Positions 47,135 through 56,941 are shown, numbered from the stretch's first letter. The stretch is 64,000 nucleotides of DNA from Scomber scombrus (GCF_963691925.1 NC_084989.1:22575997-22639996), one strand, 5' to 3'. Notes: generated by a model from the sequence alone, not told the origin. Translations and numbers: made by a program.

Positions 47135-47635
47135 TTGGGTAACGACAGGAAGAATGACGGGCTGTTTGTGCTGTGTGCTGTTTTTCCATTTGGCAACAAC
47201 CAAATGAGCCTCAGAGAGTGAAAAAAAAAAAAACCCAGAGGAGGGACATGTTGTCATCTGAAGTGCTGCGCTCGTGTTCATGCATTTCTCCGTGCGAAGA
47301 TGTGTGTGTTTATAGTTGTGCACATGCATTATATGTGTGTGTGTGTGTGTGTGATTGAAGTTGAAGTTTGTGCGTGTTTACAGCTGACGATCAAAGCTCC
47401 TTCACTCCTCGCTGCGAGACATGTGGGTTGTGAACCTGAGATGATTAGAAGCCACAGGAAAACTTAACGAGCTGTCTAAACCCAGGCGGCCGCCGTCATT
47501 ATGGCTGCACGCCTCGATGCTGCACGACGGGCCGAGGCGCCATAACGGAGGACACGGGGCGATGCCTTTCATTTACATAAACGCAAACACAGGTTGAACC
47601 CCTGGCCATTAATCTCCAGCAGATCCGACGACCCC
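47135..47635. other. Unassigned intronic sequence
   Basis: Contains a short TG run at 47334-47352 and a GC-richer stretch (47470-47560). No exon recognised. Confidence 0.5.
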
Positions 47636-48186
47636 TGACTGTTCATTCTTTACTCCCTTCCTTCCTTCTGTCTGTCTTTCCTCCCTTCCTTTTTTTCCTT
47701 CCTCCATCCCCCTTTCTTCCTTCCTTCTGTCCTTCCTTCCTACCTCCCTCCTTCTTTCCTTCACTCTTTCCTCCCCCTACCTCCCCTTCTTTCCTCTGTC
47801 CTTCTTTCCTTTCTTCCTCCCTTCCTTCTTTCCTCCCTCCCTCCCTCCTACCTTCCTTATTTCCTTCTTTCTTTCGTTCCTTCTTTCCTCCGTCCTTCCT
47901 TCCTTTCCTTCCTCCTGTCCTTCCTTCCTCCCTCCCTCCTTCTTTCCTTCCCTCTTTCCTCCCCCTACCTTCCTCCCTTCCTTCTTTCCTCTGTCCTTCT
48001 TTCCTTTCTTCCTCCCTTCCCTCCTTCCTTCTTTCCCTCCTTCCTTCCTTCCTTCCTTTCTTCCTCCCTCCCTCCTTCTTCCTTCCTTCCTGTTTCCTTC
48101 CTTCTTCCTCCCTTCCTTGCTCCTTTACTTCCTTCTTCCTCCCTTCCATCCTTCCTTCCTTGACTCGAGGACAACAGGAGGGTTAA
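47636..48186 (-). mobile_element. TTAA/GGAA-array element, copy L (ERE end truncated)
   Basis: The left boundary begins inside the normal end (CCCTGACTGTTCATTCTTT), so the ERE palindrome and TTAA are lost. The signature CTCTGTCCTTCTTTCC occurs twice (47794-47809 and 47989-48004) because a segment of about 195 bp is duplicated in tandem. The right end is intact: TTGACTCGAGGACAACAGG, TTAA at 48183-48186. Confidence 0.85.
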
Positions 48187-48597
48187 TTTCCTGTTCAGGT
48201 CTCTCCGAGGTCAAGTTTAAAGAGGATTCAATTCCACGCAGAAGGCAGCTGATCACCTGAGGGGCTGAGCTTAATTTGATATATAAAATATTAATCCTCA
48301 ACGGCTCCTCCTAGTCTTCTTTTTCATTATCAAACTTCTTCTATAGAGATTTATAAAATGCTCCGGGGGAAGCTACCGGAGTATTTTTAGGTGCAGCTCA
48401 ACAGCAGACTTTATTGATTCATTCTCTTTATATTAGCTGGTTTTTCTTTACTAGATGGGAAGGTTTACTGAGCTGAGTCATAATAATGAGAGGTTCAAAT
48501 ACTGTAGGACTTCTTTCAGTGCTCGTCTTCATTCATGTCTTTCTAACGCTGTACGAGGAGATGATGATCCACAAAGTCCCAGATCAAGAATGAACTT
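48187..48597. other. Unassigned spacer
   Basis: Nothing recognised other than the start of the 29-bp direct repeat at 48573. Confidence 0.5.
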
Positions 48598-49215
48598 TTA
48601 ATCCTCCTGTTGTCCTCGAGTCAAGGAAGGAAGGAAGGATGGAGGAAAGAAGGAAGGAAGGGAGGAAGGAAGGATGGAAAGGATGGAAGGGAGGAAGAAG
48701 GAAGGAAAGGAGGGAGGGAGGAAGGAAGGAAGGAAGGAAGGAAAGGAGGGAGGAAAGAAGGAAGGGAGGAAGGAAGGATGGAAAGGATGGAAGGGAGGAA
48801 GAATGAAGGAAAGGAGGGAGGGAGGGAGGGAGGAAGGAAGGAAGGAAAGGAGGGATGAAGGAAGGGAAGAAGGAAAGGAAGGAAAGAAGTTAGGAGGGAG
48901 GGAGGGAGAAAGGAAAAGGGGAAGGAGGAAGGATGGAAAGAATAACAGAGGAAAGAAGGAAGGAGGGAGGAAGGAAGGAAGGAAGGAAGGAAGGAAGGAA
49001 GGGAGCAAGGAAGGAAAGGAAGGAAAGGAAGAAGGAAGGGAGGAAGAATGAAGGGAAGGGAGGAGGAAGGAAGGATGGAAGCGATGAAGAAGGAAGGAAA
49101 GGAAGAAGGAAGGGAGGAAGAATGAAGGGAAGGGAGGAGGAAGGAAGAAGGAAGGAAGGGCGGAAGGGAGGAAGAAGGAGGGAGGGCGGAAGGAAGGAAG
49201 GAAGGAAGGGAGGAA
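48598..49215 (+). mobile_element. TTAA/GGAA-array element, copy M (right end replaced)
   Basis: The left end is TTAATCCTCCTGTTGTCCTC then GAGTCAAGG. The right terminal sequence is missing. Instead, a 29-bp copy of the left host flank (AAAGTCCCAGATCAAGAATG...TTTTAA) appears at 49216-49244, matching 48573-48601 at 28 of 29 positions. Confidence 0.85.
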
Positions 49216-49244
49216 AAAGTCCCAGATCAAGAATGACCTTTTAA

Positions 49245-49420
49245 ACTCAACTTTCAAGCAAACAGACAATGAAGTCCCATTATATTGACATGGTATCTAC
49301 AGTTTCCATGGCAACTGGTCAAATTCCATCTGCTGATAAGGTTTAGTGATGTGATCTAAACGCTCAAGAACAGCTAGTAAATGGACCTTGAACAAAGATT
49401 ATTTCATCAAGTGAAAAAAG
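49245..49420. other. Short unique spacer
   Basis: Nothing recognised. Confidence 0.5.
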
Positions 49421-49937
49421 GGAAGGTAGGGAGGAAGGAAGGAAAGAAAGGAGGGAAGGAAGGAAGGAAAGAAGGAAGGGAGGAAAGAGAGAAGGAGGGA
49501 GGGAGGGAAGAAGGACAGATGGAAGGAAGGAAGGGAGGAAGAAGGAAGGAAGGGAGGAAGAAGGAAGGAAGGAAGGAAGGAAGGAAGGAAGGAGGAAGGA
49601 AGGAAGGAGGGTAGGAAGGAAGGAAGGAAGGGGGGAAAGAGAGAGGAAAGAGAGAAAGAGGGAGAGAGGAAGGACAGATGGAAGGAAGGAAGGGAGGAGG
49701 ATGGAAGGAAGGGAGGATGGAAGGAAGGGAGGAAGGAAGGAAGGAAGGAAGGAAGGAAGGAAGGAAGGAAGGAAGGAAGGAAGGAAAGGAGGGAGGAAGG
49801 AAGGAGGGAAGGAAGGAAGGAAGGGAGGAAAGAGAAACAGAGGGAGGGAGGAAGGACAGAAGGAAGGAAGGGAGGAAAGAAGGAACAGTCAAAACAGACA
49901 GGGTCAATTTGACCCGGGAGGACGAGACGAAGGTTAA
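49421..49937 (+). mobile_element. TTAA/GGAA-array element, copy N (left end missing)
   Basis: The array starts from host sequence without a CTCGAG end. A duplicated block with GAAGGACAGATGGAAGG lies at 49510 and 49672. The right end is intact: CAGTCAAAACAGACAGGG, GGTCA-ATT-TGACC (49902-49914), GGACGAGACGAAGG and TTAA. It stops only 178 bp from the plxdc2 exon at 50116-50339. Confidence 0.85.
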
Positions 49938-50115
49938 ACCAGCAACACAAAACTGGTCTACCACTGCCTGACCAGTATGAATCTGGTTGTAGCTGAACTG
50001 GACTTCATGTGTAAAATCAGAACCACTTTTAAATGTTTGACACCTTATCAAACCATTAAATAACAGCGTTGGTAACATGAAACATACAGCAGCCATGTGG
50101 TGAACCCTCTCTTAC

Positions 50116-50339
50116 CTCTATCTGGGAGCTGTTGTCTGTTTCCTCTGCAGACAGCAGACCCGGGAAGGCCTCGGGCTCCTCCTGCTCCGGGTCCTGGTCC
50201 TGCTCCTGACTGGCCCGGTTACTGTCCATGTTACGAGGTTTCGGGGGAAGCCATCTCCTCCACCGGTGACTGTACAGCTTCAAGTCCACCGCCACATCCT
50301 CGTCTCCTGTCTGCCCCTGCACGTGTGAGTAGGAAACCC
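50116..50339 (-). CDS. plxdc2: plxdc2 exon (inferred exon 2): N-terminal extracellular region
   Basis: The minus-strand exon completes a codon with GG and encodes 74 residues. These include GDEDVAVDLKLYSHRWRRW, NMDSNRAS, an acidic QEQDQDPEQEEPE stretch and LLSAEETDNSSQIE. Human PLXDC2 has a parallel order in this region (Tyr-x-His-Arg-Trp-Lys-Arg, then Asp-Thr-Asn-Arg-Ala-Ser, then an LL-x-D segment and Asn-Asn-Thr-Gln-Ile-Glu), so the assignment holds although this part evolves fast. NSS is a potential glycosylation site. The acceptor is CTCCTTTAG/GGGTTT and the donor ATAGAG/GTAAGA. It ends in phase 0. The upstream exon with the signal peptide is not in the readable window. Confidence 0.88.
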
Positions 50340-50511
50340 CTAAAGGAGACAGGAAAGGAAAGTGTGATTAATAAACTAGCATTGATAGCGTTGTTTTGTG
50401 TCCATGTGGTTTAGTTTAAATTTAAAGGGGTTAAAATGTGAAAATAAACGTATGAATAACTTGCACACATTCTTTTTTTGTGGACCCAGCATCAAATTTC
50501 TGCTTTAATCC

Positions 50512-50991
50512 ATTTTGACCCCGTCTGTTTTGACTGTTCCTTCTTTCCTCCCTTCCTTCCTTCCGTCTGTCCTTCCTCCTTTCCTTCCTTCCTCCCTCCC
50601 TTCCTTCTTCATCCCTTCCTTCCTCCTTTCACTCCTTCTTCCTCTCTCTCTCCCTCCCCCCTTCCTTCTTTCCTCCCTCCTTCCTTGCTTCCTTCCTTCC
50701 TCCCTTCCTCCTTCTTTCCTCCCTTCCTTCCTTCCTTCTGTCTGTCCTTCCTCCCTCCCTCCCTCCTTCCCACTTTCTTTCCTCCTCCCTACCTTCCTCC
50801 CTTCCTTCTTTCCTCTGTCCTTCTTTCCTTCCTTCCTCTTTTCCTTTCTCCCTCCCTCCCTCCCTCCCTTCCTTCTTCCTTCCTTCCTTCTTCCTTCCTT
50901 CTTCCTTCCTCCCATCCTTCCTTCCTTCCTCCCTCCCTTCCTCCCTCCTTCCTCCCTTCGTTCCTTGACTCGAGGACAACAGGAGGGTTAA
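50512..50991 (-). mobile_element. TTAA/GGAA-array element, copy O (ERE end truncated)
   Basis: Starts within the right-end motif (TTTTGACCCCGTCTGTTTTG), keeping only one half-site of the inverted repeat. The signature CTCTGTCCTTCTTTCC is at 50813-50828, in the same local order as copies K and I. The right end is TTGACTCGAGGACAACAGG, TTAA at 50988-50991. It starts about 170 bp upstream of the plxdc2 exon. Confidence 0.87.
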
Positions 50992-51414
50992 AGTAGAACA
51001 TTTTATGTCAGCATGTTTACACAAGATCAAATTAATTGCATTAGTCATGTTAGTCGGACTGAAAAGAGAATCCGTTGTGATGTTGTACAAGGCGAATAAT
51101 TACATGAGACAATAACATTTTTTTACTTTCATTAAGGCGATATTAAATCACAGAGGCGGGGACCGTTCGAGCCATTAAGCTTGTTGCCGCTCCCTCATAA
51201 CTCAAAGTCTCTGCTCATACTTCTCTCATCGCTTTGAGAGGAGAAATCTGTGAGCGGTGACTCAGCAGCGATCACACAGACCAGTGGGCCACGGTCACAC
51301 CCGACCATCCCGGTACTAAACGAGCCCGAAATGAGACGCAGGTGACATCTGAGAAATGGTCGATGATTTAAGTCGATTTAAGTCTTTTGCAAGAATTTGC
51401 TGCTTTTCCTTCTT
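50992..51414. other. Unassigned spacer between O and P
   Basis: Nothing recognised. Confidence 0.5.
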
Positions 51415-52212
51415 TTAACGTTTGTGTCGTCCTCCCGGGTCAAATTGACCCCATCTGTTTTGACTGTTCCTTCTTTCCTCCCTTTTTGTCCCTCCTTCTG
51501 TCCTTGTCCTTCGTTCCTCCCTCCCTCCTTATTTCCTTCCCTCCCTCCTTCTCTCTTTCTTTCCTCCCCATACCTTCCTCCCTTCCTTCTTTCCTTCCTT
51601 CCTTCCTTCTTTCCTTCCTTCCTCTTTTCCTTTCTCCCTCCCTCCCTCCTTATTTCCTTCCCTCCCTCCTTCTCTCTTTATTTCCTCCCCCTACCTTCCT
51701 CCCTTCCTTCCTCCCTTCCTTCCTTCCTTCCTTCCTCCCTCCTTTCCTCCCTCCCTCCCTCCCTCCCTTCCTTCCTTCCTCCCTCCTTTCCTTCCTTCTT
51801 CCTCCCTTCCTTCCTCCTTTCCTTCCTTCTTCCTCCTTTCCTTCCTTCCTTCCTCCTTTCCTTCCTTCTTCATCCCGTCCTTCGTCCTTTCCTCCCTCCC
51901 TCCTACCTTCCTCCCTTCCTTCTTTCCTCCCTCCCTCCTACCTTCCTCTCTTCCTTCTTTCCTCCCTTCCTTCCTCCCTCCTTTCCTTCCTTCCTTCCTT
52001 CCTCCCTCCTTTCCTTCCTTCGTCTTTCCTCCCTCCCTCCTTTCCTTTCTTCTTCCTCCCTTCCTCCCTTCCTTCCTTCCTTCCTCCTTTCCTTCCTCCC
52101 TTCCTCCCTCCCTCCCTCCTTCCTTCCTCCCTCCTTTCCTTCCTTGTTCCTCCCTTCCTTCCTTCCTTCCTTCCTTCTTCCTCCCTTGACTCGAGGACAA
52201 CAGGAGGGTTAA
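51415..52212 (-). mobile_element. TTAA/GGAA-array element, copy P (reverse)
   Basis: Complete, 798 bp with TTAA on both sides. The left end is TTAACGTTTGTGTCGTCCTC, with GGTCA-AAT-TGACC at 51438-51450. A segment with CTCCTTATTTCCTTCCC occurs twice (51526 and 51646), 120 bp apart. The right end is TTGACTCGAGGACAACAGG. Confidence 0.88.
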
Positions 52213-53108
52213 ATTATAGTAACTTCATGATTTTAGGTAAAAAAGACATTTGAAGGCATCATCTTGAATTCTGATATCATGATGACTAAAAAAATGATCA
52301 GCAGATGACATAAAATGATAAAAAACCATATTAACAATCATAATAATTAGCTGCAGCCTGAGTAAACACTGACTAGACTGAGAGTGCTGGATCAGAGGAG
52401 GAATGTGCTGCGTCATGATGGAAGAAAAAAAGGAAGAAAGAAAGAAAAACGAAAAAAAAGCTCATAAAAAAATCACATGTTCTGTTCACAAGACCTTTTT
52501 CTTTTGTAAGAGTGGAAATTATGAATCATTTTGTTCATTTCAAGCATTTAAAAGTCAGTGATAATAAAGCAGCTTAGCGATTGCATCACCAACGGTTCAA
52601 ACGCACATCAGTAAGAAATCATATCACCATGACGATCTGACGGACTGAATTTTAATTAACACAGTACAAACTTTTTTAATTTTATGGTAAACACAGCCTT
52701 GTTCTCTTGCCCAGTCTCTCTCTCTTTATGCTTCATATCATTTTCCTGCAGTTTAATGCAGCCAATCTCACAATTGAGTTTTCCCTCATTTACATATTTC
52801 TCTGTTTCTGCTGTCAGGCTGCAGAATGAGCTTTATAAAACAAAACAAATAAAAGAAGGGAAGGTTTACAGTCACAGGTCGTAAAATGCTTCCTGTTTAC
52901 CACTCAGACAGTCTCGTTTCTGCTGCTGCCAAATCAATATTTCATTATCTATAAGTTGTCTGAGAGTAGAAACGTAAAGAAAATGTAATTAGTGATCACA
53001 AAGGATTACAAGTGGACATAGTGATGCATGCCTGCTTGTGTCTGAGCACATGTTGCACAATATAAAATGAACCGAAATAAACCTGTTCATCCACTTTTTG
53101 CACTTTAA
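52213..53108. other. Unassigned spacer between P and Q
   Basis: AT-rich, no exon or repeat family recognised. Confidence 0.5.
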
Positions 53109-53826
53109 TTAACCCTCCTGTTGTCCTTGAGTCAAGGAAGGAAGGGAGGAAGAAGGAAGGAAAGGAGGGAAGAAGGAAGGAGGGACGGAAGAAAGGAAGG
53201 AAGGAAAGGAGGAAAGGAAAGAAGGAAAGGAAGGAATGAAGGTAGGAGGGAGGGAGGAAGGAAAGGAAGGAAGGAAGGATGGATGAAAGAAGGAAGGAAG
53301 GAAGAGAGAAGGAGGGAGGGAGGAAAGAAGGAAGGAAGGAAGGAAGGAAGAGAGAAGGAGGGAGGGAGGAAAGAAGGAAAGAAGGAAGGAAGGAAGGAAG
53401 GAAGAGAGAAGGAGGGAGGGAGGAAAGAAGGAAAGAAGGAAGGAAGGAAGGAAGGAAGGAAGGAAGGAAGGAAGGAAGGAAGGAAGGAAGGAAGGAGGGA
53501 GGGAAGGAGGGAGGGAGGAAAGAGAGAGGAAAAGAGGAAGGGAGGAAGGAAGGACAGAGGAAAGAAGGAAGGGAGGAAGGATGGAGGGAAGGAACGGAGG
53601 GAGGAAGGAAGGAAGAAGGAGGGAGGGAGGAAAGAAGGAAGAAGGGAGAAAGGAAGGAAGGAAGGTAGGAGAGAGGGAGAAAGGAAAAGAGGAAGGGAGG
53701 AAGGAAGGACAGAGGAAAGAAGGAAGGGAGGAAGGATGGAGGGAAGGAAAGAAGGAGGGATGGAGGAAGGACAGACGGAAGGGAGGAAAGAAGGAACAGT
53801 CAAAACAGACGGGGTCAATTTGAGGA
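53109..53826 (+). mobile_element. TTAA/GGAA-array element, copy Q (right end truncated)
   Basis: The left end is TTAACCCTCCTGTTGTCCTT then GAGTCAAGG, creating a perfect AP-1-like TGAGTCA. The array holds three near-identical AAGAGAGAAGGAGGGAGGG blocks. The right end stops inside the palindrome (GGTCAATTTGAGGACATG), so the last 25 bp or so and the TTAA are gone. Confidence 0.86.
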
Positions 53827-54596
53827 CATGAAAAAAACCCACTTTTGCTTCAGTGTATCTCTCTTTTTATACATATATTATGTTTTTGGTCATTTTTGAG
53901 CCTTATTTTAAAGTAGCTGGCATAGAGGCCAATAGGAAACAGAGGGATGACATGCAGCAAAGGTCCTTAGCTGGAGTCAAATCGGGGACATCATGATTAT
54001 GTGGCATGTCTCTTAAAGGAACAGCGCTCCCTTACTAAAGGGTAAGTACAACAACTTTCCCTACAGATAAGTGATGTTTTTAACCATGGTAATAAAACAC
54101 ATTTTAATGAACTAAAACACTTATTTAAAAAAAATCATATTTAACTCGACACAAAGAAATATAGAATAATGTTTCAGTGTGCTACAAATAGTTTTTCAAA
54201 GATTTTATTCACCTTTTTTTTAAATATTAAAATGCAAGGCCAACATTTGCAGATTTTTTTCTTTTTGTAAAGCTTCAATTTTTTTTCGGGTTAAAATAAT
54301 GTCAGCAAAAAGCAGTTTCCATCAGTTCAGCACAAATTTAGACCAATAAAGAAACTGTTTATGAGGTCGGCAGCTTTTCCTGCAACACACAGTTATTGCA
54401 TCATGACTGCTGCTGCGGACTTTGTCTTTTCAGACTTTCAGACAGATTTTAACTGGGCAGAAACACACTGTGTATCACGGCTGACCTGAGAACAGCTTTC
54501 CAACTCTGTCACCTTCATATTATGTTTATGTAACTAAATTGTTTTCTTAATTACACAAATCGCTGCCTGGATTACGCTTTTAGGTTACGTGTTTCT
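53827..54596. other. Unassigned spacer between Q and R
   Basis: AT-rich with no recognised features. Confidence 0.5.
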
Positions 54597-55040
54597 TTAA
54601 CCTTCGTGTCGTCCACCCGGGTCAAATTGACCCCGTCTGTTTTGACTTCTTTCCTCCCTTCCTTCTTTCTGTCTGTCCTTCCTCCTTTCCTTCCTTCCTC
54701 CCTCCCTCCCTTCCTTCCTTCTTCATCCCTTCATTCCTTCCTTCCTCCCTTCCCTTCCTGTCCTTCCTTCCTTCCTTCCTCCCTCCTTTCCTTCCTTCCT
54801 CCTTCCATCCTTCCTTCCTTCTTCCTCCCTTCTTTCCTTTCCTCCCTCCTTTCTTTCCTTCCTTCCTTCCTTCCTCCCTCCATCCTTTCTTTCCTTCCTC
54901 CCTTCCATCCTTCCTTCCTACCTTCCTCCCTCCTTTCCTTCCTTCCATCCTTCCGTCCTTCATCCTCCCTTCCTTCTTTTCTTCCTTCCTCCTTTCCTTC
55001 CTTCTTCCTTACTCCCTTTCCTTCCTTCTTCCTCCATTCA
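54597..55040 (-). mobile_element. TTAA/GGAA-array element, copy R (CTCGAG end missing)
   Basis: The left end is TTAACCTTCGTGTCGTCCAC, with GGTCA-AAT-TGACC at 54620-54632. The array begins at TTTTGACTTCTTTCC and dissolves into host sequence at CTCCATTCACTTTGG, without TTGACTCGAG or a closing TTAA. Confidence 0.83.
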
Positions 55041-55445
55041 CTTTGGTTCAGGTTTATAAAAGATTGTGGTTCTGTTTTAATGTTCCTTGCTTCAATTCAT
55101 CTCTGCTGACTTTATTTCAGCATTAAACAAACATCTCATCTTTCCTGAATCTTAACCAAGTGCTTAATATTGCAGTTGTTGCTTGTAGTGGGTATTATAC
55201 TGCAAGAATAGATGTTTTAGTGGGTAAAAAAACAACTACTGAACATTTCACTCAGACATTCTCTATCAACATTTGTGCAACTTGCAAAATACATCAATTC
55301 AATCATCATGACAGACAAAGTAATTCTGTTTTCTGCTGCAATTTAGTCGTATATCAACGTAACTTCTAGCCGACTCAGCTGTGCTTTCAGTCTCTAATAG
55401 CCACAAATTCATTCAGTGACACGGATGATTCAGCACACTTAGCAG

Positions 55446-55596
55446 CACTTGAGGATTCAGTGTTTAAATATGTATTGCAACAGCTCAGGGATTTGTAAGA
55501 TGTAATAAAGAAATATGATGAACTTTCAGTCTGACAAAGAATTCATGTTCTCCGCTTGCTTACATGTGTTTCCACCAAAAATCACATGGATTAAGG
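55446..55596. repeat. 150-bp duplication, copy 1
   Basis: CACTTGAGGATTCAGTGTTT through CATGTGTTTCCACCAAAAA matches 56792-56941 with moderate divergence. The right end is directly followed by a dispersed repeat (from about 55603). Confidence 0.8.
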
Positions 55597-55602
55597 ATGC
55601 AA

Positions 55603-56100
55603 TCCATAGACTGTATATATAATGGACGTAACATCCATGACGTCACCCATTGGTTTGTGGACTGCTGCTTGGAAGCCAGTAGTTTCGGATCTGAGCAGCG
55701 CCATCTTGAAAATGTCAGGTGCATGCTGGGAAAAATAAAAACACGGATTCTACTTATATGGGCATCAGGAGGAGCATGAGGCGCCCTCCTGAACCTGTGA
55801 ACCAATCAACCTGTCAATCACGACGTAGCCACGCCCTAATGCATACTCTGCTTTATCGTCACATATAAAATCAAGGAGGCCAAAATGTCCCAAATGAACA
55901 TCATACTGCATTGAAGAAGGCTTTAAACTAGCGATTGAGACCATAAACACATTTTGAAAACGTTTACTGAGGTTAGAAATCAAGTGAGAAGTTGGTGAAT
56001 TCTCCATTGACTTGTATAGAGACGGAAGTCCTTTTGACACCAAAACGGTCGCCCCCTGGTGGCCTTTTGATAGAATGCAGTTTTAAGTTACTTCCGCGTT
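55603..56100. repeat. CATAGACTGTATATATAATG-family dispersed repeat
   Basis: Carries CATAGACTGTATATATAATG, GACGTCACCCATTGG and CGCCCCCTGGTGGCC in order. All are related to motifs at 18.7-19.4 kb. Widespread in teleosts; class not assigned. Confidence 0.55.
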
Positions 56101-56430
56101 GGCCTCATTTCAGAGGATGCACTGCAGACTTGTTTCCCTTCAGCCTTCAAAGCTAAAGATTGGCATGCTCGTATAAACTCCTGGTCCCAATGATCCTAAT
56201 AGGATTAAGCTGTTAAAGACAATTAGTAATAAAGTTCATTTTCATAGCACTCATCCACAAACACAAAGTTTACAAAGGGCCTGAACGCCGCTGTGTGTCT
56301 GTATGCAAATTGTTTTGGCTCGAGGACAGAAAACACTGCTGCTGATTCTTCTGCTATTACTTCACGCTGCCTCTGTTTTATGAGACAGAGGTCATTGAGT
56401 TTAACTAGCAGTGTGCATTTTTCCACTCCT

Positions 56431-56505
56431 CTCCTCTCCTCTCTGTCTCTTTTCTCTCACATTTCATTCTCCTCTCTCCTCCTCCTCCTCCTCCTCCTCT
56501 CTCTG
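56431..56505 (+). repeat. (CTC)n/(CT)n-rich simple repeat
   Basis: Several CTCCT and CTC units including eight consecutive CTC-type triplets near 56480. Confidence 0.85.
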
Positions 56506-56791
56506 GGCCTCCAACTAGTGGTGCAGTGAGAGCAAGTGGAAAGGCTTAAGATGCTAATTCAACCAAAGTGGAAGCTGACAGATTCTCTTCAATATAGTGA
56601 CCAAAGCAGTACGGTGGCCCTCAGAGCTCAATGCATTGTGCAACTTTATAAGAAAAGACACGTAAATAGACGAAAAACAAGCAAAACATCATCAATTTGT
56701 GCAGAATTTAGAAAAAATGCGCTGCAAATTCAGACAAAACTTGCTGCAATTATACCAAACGATAACGATGTTTCCACAGGATTTTTAAAAG

Positions 56792-56941
56792 ATGCACTTG
56801 AGGATTCAGTGTTAAATATGTAAAGCAACCTCTCAGGGTTTCCAACATGTAATAAAGACATATGATGAACTTTTGAACCTGGAAAGGAATTCATGTTCTC
56901 CACTTGTTTACATGCATTTCCACAAAAACACATTGGATTAC
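56792..56941. repeat. 150-bp duplication, copy 2
   Basis: Partner of 55446-55596 in the same orientation, 1.35 kb apart. Confidence 0.8.

Larger units (their letters stand above)
34396..50115 (-). other. plxdc2: Interval expected to hold plxdc2 exon 3 and two introns
   Basis: 15.7 kb between confirmed exons. Human PLXDC2 has a segment of about 49 codons here (a Tyr-Tyr-Ile-Ser-Arg motif through a His-Gly-Ile-Leu-Ser-Asn motif). I could not find it in the readable sequence. The interval includes the N gap, seven TTAA/GGAA elements, two unbounded arrays, a minisatellite and dispersed repeats. Confidence 0.6.

Noticed and set aside
22978..47221. ORFs of THTHTH or CVCVCV strings at 23036-23254, 28237-28646 and 46893-47329.
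   Set aside because: Produced by CA/TG dinucleotide runs; no coding evidence.
50116..50339. Assignment of the exons to plxdc1 instead of plxdc2.
   Set aside because: The blocks VVQWDHVHLQDNYN, NFDPSVSRNST and NLSFDFPFYGHF fit PLXDC2 and differ from PLXDC1 as I recall it.
14064..55109. Dozens of long ORFs rich in Pro-Ser-Phe-Leu or Gly-Arg-Lys-Glu, up to more than 500 codons (for example 29826-31454 minus).
   Set aside because: GGAA/TTCC arrays contain few stop codons in any frame, so all six frames stay open. The frames run through element ends, have no conserved start, and vary with repeat number.
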